A stretch of 45,000 nt of DNA, taken from Glandiceps talaboti. Taxonomy: Eukaryota > Hemichordata > Enteropneusta > Spengelidae. The notes below the pieces were generated by a model. The model worked only from the letters and a program-made list of their open reading frames with translations, was not told the origin of the DNA and ran no database searches. The translations under genes were made by a program, and so were the position numbers. This document shows, one piece after another, positions 1 through 12,700 of the stretch; within the stretch, counting starts at the first letter, position 1, and each line of letters begins with the position of its first letter. Location: assembly GCF_964340395.1 (NCBI RefSeq), contig NC_135561.1:19856740-19901739 (forward strand), given 5' to 3'.

Positions 1-188
1 TATATATCATGCATTTGGCCACAATCAGAGATAACAATGACTTGGGTAACATGACCACTTTTTATTCACAACAAAACATCTGAAGACTAACATAACTAAT
101 AACCAACATTACTCATTACAAAATTAATGTAAATCAAATACTTGCTATGTCTAGATACATAAATGATTTTGAGATTAAGAAAAATGTT

Positions 189-311
189 TTTATTTGTAAG
201 ATTGGTCGTTTTACATCGGAAGACAATCAAGTATTGATTTTTATTGATTAGAAGAAATGAACACAATCTTAATGTCTGTTTATCTATGTTTTATTTTTAC
301 CAAATTTTATT
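189..311 (-). promoter_or_regulatory. cluster of candidate poly(A) signals of the mucin gene
   Basis: On the minus strand AATAAA occurs at 306-311, 290-295, 240-245 and 189-194, with another at 61-66, all downstream of the stop codon at 332-334. The first is only about 20 bases past the stop, so the 290-295, 240-245 or 189-194 copies are more likely to be used. Which one is used cannot be read from sequence. Confidence 0.5.
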
Positions 312-331
312 TTGATTTCTGACATCAAAAG

Positions 332-714
332 TTAGGAATTCGTAGAAGTATTTTCTGTTACCGAAAACCCATCTGTATTAGGTTGCGTATCTGTTGTAGT
401 AGGTCTTAGGGGTTGATATGTTGGAGTTGAATCTAAGGGTGCTGAGCAACCAACACACTGACATTCCAGTATATAGTCATACTGGACAGTTGAAATACCG
501 GTGTCTGTACACATGATGTCGACGGTCCTTGTCTCAATTTTCGAAGCAGTGCAACAGTCACAGTCGTTCATTATATCGCCCTCTGGCGAGTAGAATGTGT
601 TAGTATGACATCGGCCTGAACATCGACGCAACCTGACGTCACCAATTGTATGGCATTCCTCAGTGTGTAAGGTCATGTTAAAATATTCCGGTTCACATAC
701 ATCGTTCGGAACGA
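332..714 (-). CDS. mucin exon 29: C-terminal cystine knot (CTCK)
   Basis: Terminal coding exon, acceptor TTTGCAG before 714, stop TAA at 332-334. The Cys pattern (CSGRC, CDCC, then CQCVGC near the end) is the cystine knot of mucins and VWF, used for disulphide-linked dimerisation in the ER. A Thr/Ser-rich tail of about 35 residues follows the last CVGC, which is longer than the usual short tail. Confidence 0.93.
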
Positions 715-3700
715 CTGCAAATTTGAAGAAAATGAATAAGTTAATAAAAAAAAGAATGACTAACTGCTCCAGCGTAAAAAGTCGATATGATATCTATAGT
801 TATATATTGAGTGAACCGAGAAGTTCTAAGGTTGCAAAAGCCGGTCGGGTTGAATTACCAAGTTACGAAATAATGCACTAACGACATTGGGTTTTGTGGA
901 CCAGAACTATATAGCTCCTAAGCTGGAAATGACGAACTACTAACCTTTGAAAATCGACATAAAAATAGTAAAGAAATAAAAATTAAAAATAAATAAATTA
1001 TGCAAATACGAATATGTTGTCGTCATATTAGTTTTGCCTAAATATCTATCTGGTCCAAGGAAGCATAGGCTGAACTCCATGACGTCACATTAAACTTTAC
1101 ATTGGGAAATTCCAGACTAAATACATTACTGGGAAGTTGACATCTTGCACATGCGCTGTCAGGAAAATGGTTGATTTGTGTAAACGAATTGAGATTACTG
1201 CTGCCAATATTTTTGATATGCAATATATCTTACCTTTATCACATGTGAATATATCACAGCATCCGTCATTACTGTCCCACGTTAGACCTTCATCATCATC
1301 ACACTGTGGTGGAGCAGGACAGTCGCTGGGTATACAACCTTAAAAGGTAGTAAATTGAAATCCAGAATAAATTGTAGAGTTAAAACATACCTATGATTGT
1401 CAAAATAGTTTGCAGAAAATTAATATATATCTACAAAAGTCATATGTTGGTCCTCCGAATGTTGCTACATCTGTAACATTTTCACAAGGACGAACAGAGG
1501 AAGTTTATTTCACAGTAACTATCAACACCTTCCTCCTCCCACTTTTCTATTCAGAATGACATACATATCAGACAGACAGACAGACAGACAGACATACTTA
1601 CTTGGTTCACACCAGAACATATCGTCACAATTACATGAATTCATTCCTGTGTAGTTACTCTTCATGGTATGACCAGGTGGACACGTCATTTCCGGTAGTG
1701 GACATGTCGCAGGGCAATCTGAAAACGAAGATATTCATGAGCTGTAACTATATTAAGTTCTTAATTCCCAGTTGATTTTACATGTATCTTTGTAACAGTT
1801 TACTCGTGGAAGGGCTACGAAATATATTTAGGGCAACGAATATACAATGAATCACTCTCCGAAAACAAGTTGCCGGTTACTGTTCACTCGCTCTGCTTGA
1901 TACCACCACCGCACACAGAAACCAATAACCATGTTCAGCATTGATAGCAAGAGTACTACATTAAGTCTCAGACTGATAAAGTAGGTTAACCATTTACATC
2001 TTTAAAGCTATTGCAACTAGAGACATACGCCAAGTCAACCATACCGTATTTATTTATGTACCACTGAAATCTGATTTTCTATGACTGTACTGGTCAGGCA
2101 CCTCTTGTAAGCATAGTGACAATGTTCGCTACTAACTGTTGAACTGTTATTCAGAGTGACACAAACAGGAAATTGACTGTATAGAACAGTTGATTCCCCG
2201 AAAGGACAAGTTTACAATTTACCTGGTACACATAGGAATATCTGGGGACAGCCAGTAGTGCCTTTCATTTGCTTTCAAGTCATTCCTGATGGACAATATG
2301 CAGTGAAAAACTCACTGGTACACACATGAATACTTTGAACAGTAAGAGATTCTGCCGTAAAGACATTCCTGAGGGTAATGCGCAATTACAACTCGTCTGG
2401 TACACACAGGAACAATTTGTGAAGCAAGGAGAACCTTCTATTGCCAGACTGTAAATACATTCGTGGTGGACAATTCACAGGTGAAAAACGCACCTGGTGC
2501 ACATAGGAACACCTGGTAACATCAACTACAACCTTCTATTGGATGAAAAGACATTCCAGATTGTTAATACTAGTACTATATTGTGGCCAAAACTCACCTG
2601 GTACGCATAGGTACACCTGGGGACAACAGGGGGAATTCTCTACAGGCTGCAAAGTCATTCCTGATGGACAAGAAGTTAGTGGACAAGTCACATCTGGTGG
2701 GCACGCTGTAAATGGAAAAATAACATTCACATGTCATATTTCCTGATCCTTTATATATGTCGACATATTTCATACCATTTAATTAGGAGAACTTTGTTTA
2801 AGTTTAAAAAGTTTTATTTTCAGATTAGGATGCCCAAAGCTTGCGTGTAGGTAATGTGAGGCAATCATGATGACACTTCATTTTCGAATGACTCTTAGCC
2901 TCTCTCCCCGCCAAACAAATCCAAACCAAAACCAAAACAAACAAACAAACAAATAAATAAGAAAAGCCCGCCACCAATAAAAAAAATGTGGGTTCTTCTT
3001 TTTAAACGATTAAGGCCGCATATTAAAATACAAATGCGCATGTCCACTTCCTGAATTGGGAGTATTGGTTAATGAATGTAATTTGCAGACTCCTACTTGA
3101 CAAGTTACTGTATTCTGTGTTCTGGCGTTTCAGAAAATGATGCTTGGCAGATAACGCACTATCTATTTGTCATCACTGTGTTGACATTTCTTGCAAGTAA
3201 ACAGACTACAATTGTAAAAAGCTTGAAAGGATTTACACTGAGATCAGATGCACAGAGAATAATGAGAAAATCTTACGAGTGGAAGTAGGGTTCATAGTTG
3301 ACACTACTGTCGTTGTACCAGGCAATGTTGATACTTCTGGTACTTCGGTGGATGAAACTGTCACAGTGGTAGAGGTAGAGGTAGAGGTAGTTGTTTCCAT
3401 GGGAACAGTTGGCGTCATTGTAGTTTCGACCGTTGTTGGCGCCATTGTCGGTGTTGATGTTGTAGTTTGTACGTTGGTTGTTGGCGCTGTACTGCTGGTC
3501 CCAGTTGTAGTTATTACTGTTGTTAAAGAAAGTATAAAGATGCAGAAACCATGCAATAGAAATCTAGGAATAATTTATCAAAGGAAAGGGTAGGCATTTC
3601 TGACAGGTACCAGTAATGTGGTAAACTGTTACTCCGACAATAATGCTTGTGTATCGAAGACCAACATCCCCTTGTTGATAAAGTGCCGCTCAATTAAATG

Positions 3701-6700
3701 TATTGGCCCATTTCTTGAATTCTTGCGACGACGGTGTATACTCATACAAAATTAAACTGGCCTTTCACCGCAATAGTATGTATGACTGTAGTAATAATTG
3801 GGGTGTATACATGCCGATCAGGCGGTTATTCCACCCGATGTGACGATTTACGTATGTAATATCGCCATAACAACTGAAATATTGCCAATTGGCAATATAA
3901 CTTTATAAGCCTCAATTACACGACATGTACCCCGGATGTTCATATCTGCAACAATGGGAAGATTGCACGTATTGAGGCAAGTAATAAGATTCCAAGGTGA
4001 GCTAAATTTAGTATTACATGTTCTATAGAAATGTGACTGATTAGTATATGTATGTGTTATACTACTATTGTCATGAAACACGAAAAAAAACCTTTTAAAA
4101 AATAATTCTTGAAATTCTTCCACAAACATTGATACATTATCCCATGTTACAGTCTCATAGTAGCTATTATACCAAAAATAAACTTCACAGTCTTCCTACA
4201 AAACCACACTTAATTTATATTTCAGTATAAAAAGACGACAGGATAAAAAACATCAAAAGCCTTACTTTCTTCTTGGCATTCGTAAATAGGACATCCACAG
4301 TCGTCAAAATCAATAGTCTTTCGTTTGTAACCAGTTGGACATTGTTTTGGTGGTGCACAGGTGCATGCTGGGTGTAAGGAAATCATAGATCAATATGCCG
4401 ACTATAACATTTTCTGGTCAATATACTTTTGGGATTTGGTAAGGTTTGCGAGGGTCTTTGCTGGAATACTAAAACATTATATACCCAGAAAGTGAAATTT
4501 GCATTTATGCCGCAAAAAATATTAACCGAACGAGAGTATGGTCATTACTTGCAGATTATGAGGAAATTTCACCTTCCGGGAATATATCTACCCGGAAAAG
4601 ACGAGCAGTTGCAAAATATATCATAGCCTGCTGTTAACCAATCAAATTACCCGTGTCATGTCAAGTACATAAATAATCATAAATTGTGAACTCGAAGCTT
4701 TAAACCATCGCCATTGGCTAACATTTTAATACAAACTAGCCATACTGAGATACAATGGACTATTTGTGGTAATACGTTAGTGGGGGGGGGGGGGGAGGGG
4801 TCGAACAGAGCTCATATCCACAAAGGTCTATGGAAGAACGACTATATCATTAATGGCTTCCCACAATGCATCATTCAAGATGGCAGGTTTACATATTCAT
4901 GCATATTTTAATGACGTCATTCTTTTCCTTAAGCGATTACGTAATTGAATTAATAACGTATTTAAATTTTCAGTTTCATGGTATTGGATTGCCATAAGGT
5001 TATAATAATAACAATCAGAAATGACAGTTAAGTTAAATTTCGTTGTTGTCTTCATGTACATCGTAGAAGCCACAGTCACTACTTTTTTATGTTGACTAAA
5101 TATAGCGCACTGGGACACTTACATGACATATATGACACTTACCTGGAGGTGGAGTTACATCCGTTTCCTCTGGAAGAGTTACTGGGGTTGCCGTTGTGGT
5201 CTCAGATGTTCCTACATAAAGAATAATTTTACTTTCGTTGTCAGTAACATTGATTCAATAAGTGCCAAGCGTTAACCAAGAATCGGACTCTGCCCACACG
5301 AATGAAGTTACCCAGACTCCACTTCGTGCTGAGATTGGGGAGGCAAGTCAGAGCCCGCAGTGAAGTCTGGTAACCGAGACTAGACCTGAATGAAGTCAAT
5401 AACCACTTCGCCGTTATAGTCAAGAAATTAACATTTGAAGACAGACAACAATCGGTAAGGTTGTAAAACAAGTCCACACAGACAATTAAATATTCATAGT
5501 CTAATTTTTTAAGTACTGAATTAATCATTTCAATTTGTAATTTACTAATAAAACATTAAATATCAAAACATATACCATTATGAATATGAATGTTTTACCC
5601 TGAATAGAGGAAAGTCATTAATTAATACTTTAGCCCTTCGCTGAACAGTCATACATGTTTGCAATGCCACGACAAAGAAGTACTTGTCAATTCTTCATAA
5701 AATCATAACATCAATTGACAACAAGTAGCTAGGCTATCAACACATTGTGCCGTAACGTTGCTAAAACAAACCACACATACATTATTAAATCATTTGAATA
5801 TACACTTAAGTAAATCATTTCAGAGTATCCACAGTACCTCCGGGATGTGATGGCGGTGTTGTAGTACGGGCTGGTGCCTCCGACGTGCCTGGTGCAGCTG
5901 TAGTAGTGACTGATGTAGTTGTTTCGGAAGTTGTTGTTATGACTGGTGTAGTTGTTTCAGAAGTTGTTGTTATGACTGGTGTAGTTGTTTCAGAAGTTGT
6001 TGTTATGACTGGTGTAGTTGTTTCGGAAGTTGTTGTTGGCGGCAACGTAGGTAAAGCTATATCAGAGATAATTAATTGAGAAAGTGGCTTAAATAAAAAC
6101 AAGACTGAATTCTATGCCAATCTCAACATCATTAACAAAATAGCTGTTGACGATAGAAAACAAGATCTTTTTATTCCCTGTCCTTAGAATAACTTTTCCA
6201 AGTTTCAAATTAATGTTGGACATTTCGAAGGAAAACATTACGACTTGTATACTCACGTGCCGAGCATTGGTCTAGAAAACAACCACAATCGTTGTAACCA
6301 AGGGTAACAGGAGCTGTACCAGCTGGACATTCAGGCTCTGGAGGGCAGCTACACACTGTTGACGACAAAATTATCACTCTTCATCAAACTTTCATATTTT
6401 GGAAGGGGTGACTTTTTATCTGCAGTAACTGTTGTGTCTCGCGAACACTATGATAATTAAATGTTTCTCTAAATAAACCATCTCATTTACTTCGAGAAAA
6501 TAGTGAACAAAACTGGTAGACTAATTAAACATATCGTCGGTAAACTACTGTACACTTACCCTGGGGAGTTGTTGGGGAAACTGTAGTTCCTTCAGTAGTG
6601 ATTTGTGTTGTTGGTGTGGTACTGGTTGTTGGCCACATCGTGGTAATAGTGCTTGGTGATTCCGATGTCTGACTTCCTGTAGTTGTGTCTGGTGCTACTC

Positions 6701-9700
6701 GAGTAGTGACGATAGGTTCATAACCAGTCGTGGTAGTCTTTGGTCTCTCACTAGTTGATAATTCAGGTGTTGACGCAGTGGTCGTGGTGGGCAGGACTGT
6801 GGTTACTGGTTCCTCTGAAGTGGTTGGCAGGACTGTGGTTACTGGTTCCTCTGAAGTGGTTGGCAGGACTGTGGTTACTGGTTCTTCTGAAGTGGTTGGC
6901 AGGACTGTGGTTACTGGTTCTTCTGAAGTGGTTGGCAGGACTGTGGCTACTGGTTCTTCTGAAGTGGTTGGCAGGACTGTGGTTACTGGTTCTTCTGAAG
7001 TAGTCGTGTTTATTGGCTGACTTGTTGCAGTGGTACTTGGTGGTAAGGTAGTTGTTATTGATGTACATTCTGATACACATTGACCACCCTCTAAGATTTG
7101 ATCATCTGGACACTGACAGCCTTCAACGCAAACATCGAGACATTCACCATCTGGGCCCCGACGATCCTGGTGTTCACATGTCGCGTTGCAGACAGACAGG
7201 CACGGAGTATAGACAAGACAACCCTCACACTGAATAGCTGTTGGAAAGTAAAATAGATGAACACTTCAAATTCAAGCAGACAATTGATGAATTTGATTCC
7301 ATTCGTTTAGCACGGATAACTAACAGTATTTCTGTTTCCTTTAATCAACAAACCAACCTCTAGCTTTCAGTTGTGTAGACTGGAAAATTCGTTTTGTTAG
7401 CACTTCTGTTATACACGCTGGATGTTATTTTCTCTCTAATCGCGTTTTTCATTTGTTGTTAAATGGACTACAAAATTCGTTGTTGTGTATACTCGTGTCC
7501 ATTTAACAACAAATGAAAAAACGTGATTAGAGAGAAAATAACATCCAGCGTGTATAGGCTTCAATTCACACAATTCACACAAGCAGTAGCTTTGTTAGGT
7601 CAAACATAAAGGAAATTCGCAAATCAAATGCGCCAAGCATTGCGCAAATTCAGGTAACTCAGTAACTCAGCCAACGGCCGACATACAGATTATAATTGTA
7701 TATGAGTGTAGATTCACTTCTATTTTCTGTGTCCCGCTATTGATATCTTTTTTTGCAAAATACTATTTAGTGTATAAGCATAAGAACACCAACAAATTGT
7801 ACTTTGCTAATTTTTATCAATTTAGTGTACACTTATAGTGTAAAATACTTTTAACACTTTGCATATAAACAATAAGTAAATCAAAACGTGTTACAATAAA
7901 CGCAAGACATTCAAAATTGAAAACAAGCTAATATCAATCTCTGTATGATTACTTACGACACAATTCCTGTGTTCTCCATCTAATATAAACGCCATGTTTG
8001 TTACATTCTTGTTGGTAGGCAGCAATGGCTGTACAAAGACACTCACAATCACCACCCATATCACAACCACAGGCATCAAATTCACACCTTGCTAGCCACG
8101 GTTCGTAAGGCACTTCACTATGGCATGGTTTAAACAGATCGGATTTCAAAACACTACATTGTTTTCGGGACCATGTCCTCCTGTCTGAGTGAAGGGTACA
8201 TGTGTCATTGATAATTGGTGCTTCTGGGCAGTAGTCGTACACTTTCCAACTGTTACCAAACTCACTTGGATCTTCTAAAGCAAACCCTCCAGATGGTGGA
8301 AGAAAATCATCATTCTGATTGCCGTTATAGTTACCACAAAGACCTTCAACCTTTGAGAACGATAGTGAAACATTCTTCATTATACCATGCATGTGCCAAG
8401 TTGAACAGAAAATATGGAATATATACTCTGGTATAATCTACGTCACGACAACTTGCGTCTGTGTCATGACAACACGCGTGTCTACGTCACTGGTTCTGCC
8501 CTGTTTGAAATATGAGTCAAAAACCTTCAAAATTGCCGTTACTTTCCCCGATTTTCCTTTCATATTACTGGCGCTGGTATAATTGTGTTAAGTTGTCTTT
8601 ACGTTTACAATGGTTCATGGTTTGGTTTGATATAAGTGAAATTATATTCTATAATCTCAATAAATATGCAAAATTTTATCAAAGGTAATACTCTAAAGCA
8701 TATATTCATTCATGCTATACCTACCTCTCCCTTGTGTATTGACTCTATTCGTATGTACACCCGGGTTCCATTATCCCACTGCAATGTCACTCCAATTGAA
8801 GTATGGACGAAGATGAACAACCCAACTTGAGAAACCGTGAACCCTGGTCCCGTACCGTACGTTATCTCGGCAGTTTGATCTCGAGTTAGGGTCAGTCTAT
8901 GTTGACTATCGCCTTCGCCTTCGAAATATTAAATAATATCAGGAGAAAAATAATTTTTATTTCCAAAAAAAAATGTCTTTTTTATACTGAATGGATTATT
9001 CATTTCTGAAGTCGAACCATTTCACAATGATCACAATTGCTTTAAAAGTGTTTGTTGAGCAAAAACACCCATTCAATTTAAATGAAAATGATCAAAGTAT
9101 GTGTCCTTATATTTCACTTATAGCTGTTTATTCGGTACTGTATTGTTTTCATGATCAGGTCAACTACCACATCACATATCCTATGACTATTAAGGTGTGC
9201 TCAGACATGGCACAGATAAAAAGTAATTGGGTGTAACATGTATCGCATTTGCTTAAAGTGGTAGCTATTTTCACTTACCTATTGTCATGGTGATGACCTT
9301 TGAACAGGTGACACCACTGGTACCACACTGTACATTCTCGGTGACGATACTGAATTTGTGTTGATTTGCAGTGGTGGAGCGGAGAGCCGTGTACGAACAA
9401 GAGCCTTGGAAATCATAATGTTTACCATCAAAAGTTGTATAATGGGGATCACCATAAACTGTACAAGTTCCTGTAAGTAAACATGTACGAAAATAAATTT
9501 CTTTCTAAGTTTTACAGAAAATGTAATTACTTGTCATCAAATAGAAAGACACAAAATTGCATTTTCAGGGTTCAATGATATTTTTACAGCTACACATTTT
9601 TCCGTTCAACTTTATTTTGAGTAAATCATAAGGGCTGACCAATAGATGTACATACTGTGTAATACACGTTCATAATATCGTAACTTCATAAAAACGTGGA

Positions 9701-12700
9701 CATTGCTTTGATCACTGTTTCACTAAGGCAAAATGCTTTGTCACCTTTGATTTCTTATTATACTAATTTATATACAAGCAAATGATACACAAAAAGTTTA
9801 AGTGATGATATGGGAAAGGTTTGGTAAACAGTAGTGTCATTTTGGGTTTTTATTTTGACAGAAAGTCAAGTTAGAGAAAATATACTCAAGGAAATAAATG
9901 TCTGGTATTCTGCATTGCAAAGGAATTCTGTATGGCACTACTAACATCACATACCTGGACATTCATTGGTCTCGCATATCCATTCGTTGTCACCATGGCA
10001 AATGCTTTATAAAGGAGGAGAGATATAGCTTTACAACTTAGCTGGAAACGTTCAAAATGTTGCGTATACTACATACATATATCTACTTATCAAAACGTTA
10101 GCTGATATATCTCGTTTCGTTTAGTGAGACGTATTTATTTAAGACAAAGTTTATACAAATCTGTATTTGTGTCACATGATCACTAAGCCGATCAGTCTAG
10201 TATCGAAGTTAGCAGTGTCGCCAACAATTTCATATTTAAATATTATAGTATAATGTACTCAAGTTATTAAGAAACGTTTTAAACTGTTTAGTCTCATTTG
10301 CTGTCAATGTCAATGTCGGTGACACATATTTTAAGTACTACTAACCAAATGTGTCAATACTTTCCAATGATTATTATAGCAAATGTAATGAAAATTTAGG
10401 TTAGATATGAAATGCTAAAAGGCTATATTGATATTGTTTATCTTTTAACCAGTTTCCCCTTTCAGGAATATAAATAGCATTGCATCTCATTAACTTTAAC
10501 AAAAAGAGAAATAGATGATAAAACTCGCATATTCAATACTCACCATGTATTACAATCCATCTGCATACGTTCACCAACCTGGTATTCTTGACCTCCGTGT
10601 AGACAAGGGCACTCTGTCGGCAAGACACACTCGTCACCATCCCACACATAACCATCTACACACTGACATCCCGGATCACAAGTATCATCATCACATTTCA
10701 CGTAGTTATGGTTATTCAAACATGTTCTCGGACACGTGGTACTACAACTGGTGTATATCTGGTTGTTTCCACAGGTTTGTTCAATACAGGTTGTGTCGTC
10801 GCATGACCATTTGCCTCTCGCACAGTCACTAAAATTAAAGAAATCAGAATTTACAGTTACAATATATTCTCATTAATAACAACTATGATATATCATTACC
10901 TGGCTAAAATTTCGGATTCTTGGAGTAGTAAGGAATGATTAGGTAAGCACACATGTGAGGCATAGTTATGTTAATGTATTTGAATAAAAAATAACCTTAG
11001 AGTCACCTATAACAATGTTTTAGGCATCCTTATGGGCTATACACGTGACTGCAGTGCTAGCTCTATGTTTGTTTCACATACCATTCCAACATTTGAAGCT
11101 CTCAGACGTAAATTGTTGCTTAGTCTTTTTGATAGAGTAAAGAATATTTCTTCGTATTAATTTCTGCGGTATTCTCCGACGACTCTTTTTTACGCTCAAA
11201 CACGATTTTAATGTAGAGGAATTTAATGTATAGGAATTTAAAGTATTTTTAAAGAGTCGATTATTTATATCCATTTTTAACGTAGTTTTTAATGTCTGGA
11301 TTGTTGTATTTTGTCTGTGTTTTTGTATATGGGAGTGTACCCTGCAATAAACTTTTCAAGTCCACGAACATGTAAAGAGGATATGACTGAGGAAGGATCA
11401 GAAAGATGGTGTCGCCTCATTATCTATGACTATGTGACTGTAATAATTTGCTGCAAGAATATTCTGATACATTGGGAACTGACTGAAAACATATCTATAA
11501 AAGGGGTATATTTAGTATACTACGTTTTTACCACTCTATATGAATGGTAATCTACCTAACTGTCATGACTGATCGTACTAAGCCCAATCTGTATCGCGGT
11601 ATGTTAAACATCTAAATATGTTATTAATTCACCATTGTCCACAGCCAACGTTGATGGTCTGTCCAGGTAAGAACTGTTGGTTCTTATGTCGACAAGGACA
11701 ATTCTGTAAAGCGACACAGTAACCATGTTGATCCATGACCTCCCCGGCAGGACACGTACAACCCTCTACACAGTCTTCTCTGCAAAGGTCAGGACCATGT
11801 GACACTGCTGAGCAGGATGTGGCACATGAACTAGCACATTGTTTGTAGACCAAACCACTTGTACACTGAAGTCCTGAAATACAAAGATTTGAATTTTATT
11901 TGATGTCTTTTTACGGAGACTGACGACTACGCATTCATTAGTATGCATCGTTCGTTATATACTTTTAGATGTAGTATTATCATACAATGAAATAATATGG
12001 TATCATATAATAATATAATATCATATAATTTGGTAACGTATGCAAATTACATGTAATATGTTATATAATCATGCTTGTTCGAAACTGGTCAGAATCACAG
12101 GAGCATGTATTGCCAACAAACAGAAATGACGTCACCCGGACATGCGTATTGAACACCAATTGTGATTTATATCAATGTCTACCTACCACATCCTTTGGTA
12201 TACTCTCTCCATTCGATCACAATCCCTCTATCGGCACATTTGTGGGCATAGTCAGCCATGACAGAACAATGGCAGTTACCATGACGACATTTACAGTAAT
12301 CATATAAACAGTCTTCGTAATACTGATCCGGGTTAACTCTCTCGTGGCACACTTGAAGTAAAATAGACAAAGATCGTATAGTTTGGTGAATGCATTACAC
12401 TCTTTTCGTGCTATGTCTTCTAGGAGCAGCAACATAGGACCAATGGAGCTGTATAATGCAGCTTCCAAATGTAAAGCTAGTGCACACTATACTTCGCACA
12501 ATATACTATACTATGTACTAGTTAGCATCTTAAAATTGTGAGTAATCTGGGCCAATATTTGATGATATGTAAACTTACTGATTCAGCGTTTGTAAATGTC
12601 CATTACCAAATATCCCAAATGTTCGTTTGGTCTCCTTTCTACAATATTTGAAACATTTCTAGCTTACATTGTATTAATTATGTGGAAAGGCATTGTCGTT

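Noticed and set aside
6730-7080. Open plus-strand and alternative minus-strand frames across the PTS repeat
   Set aside because: They exist because the repeat unit is 36 bp; only the minus frame with the TIL cysteines and Thr/Pro composition joins both neighbouring exons in phase.
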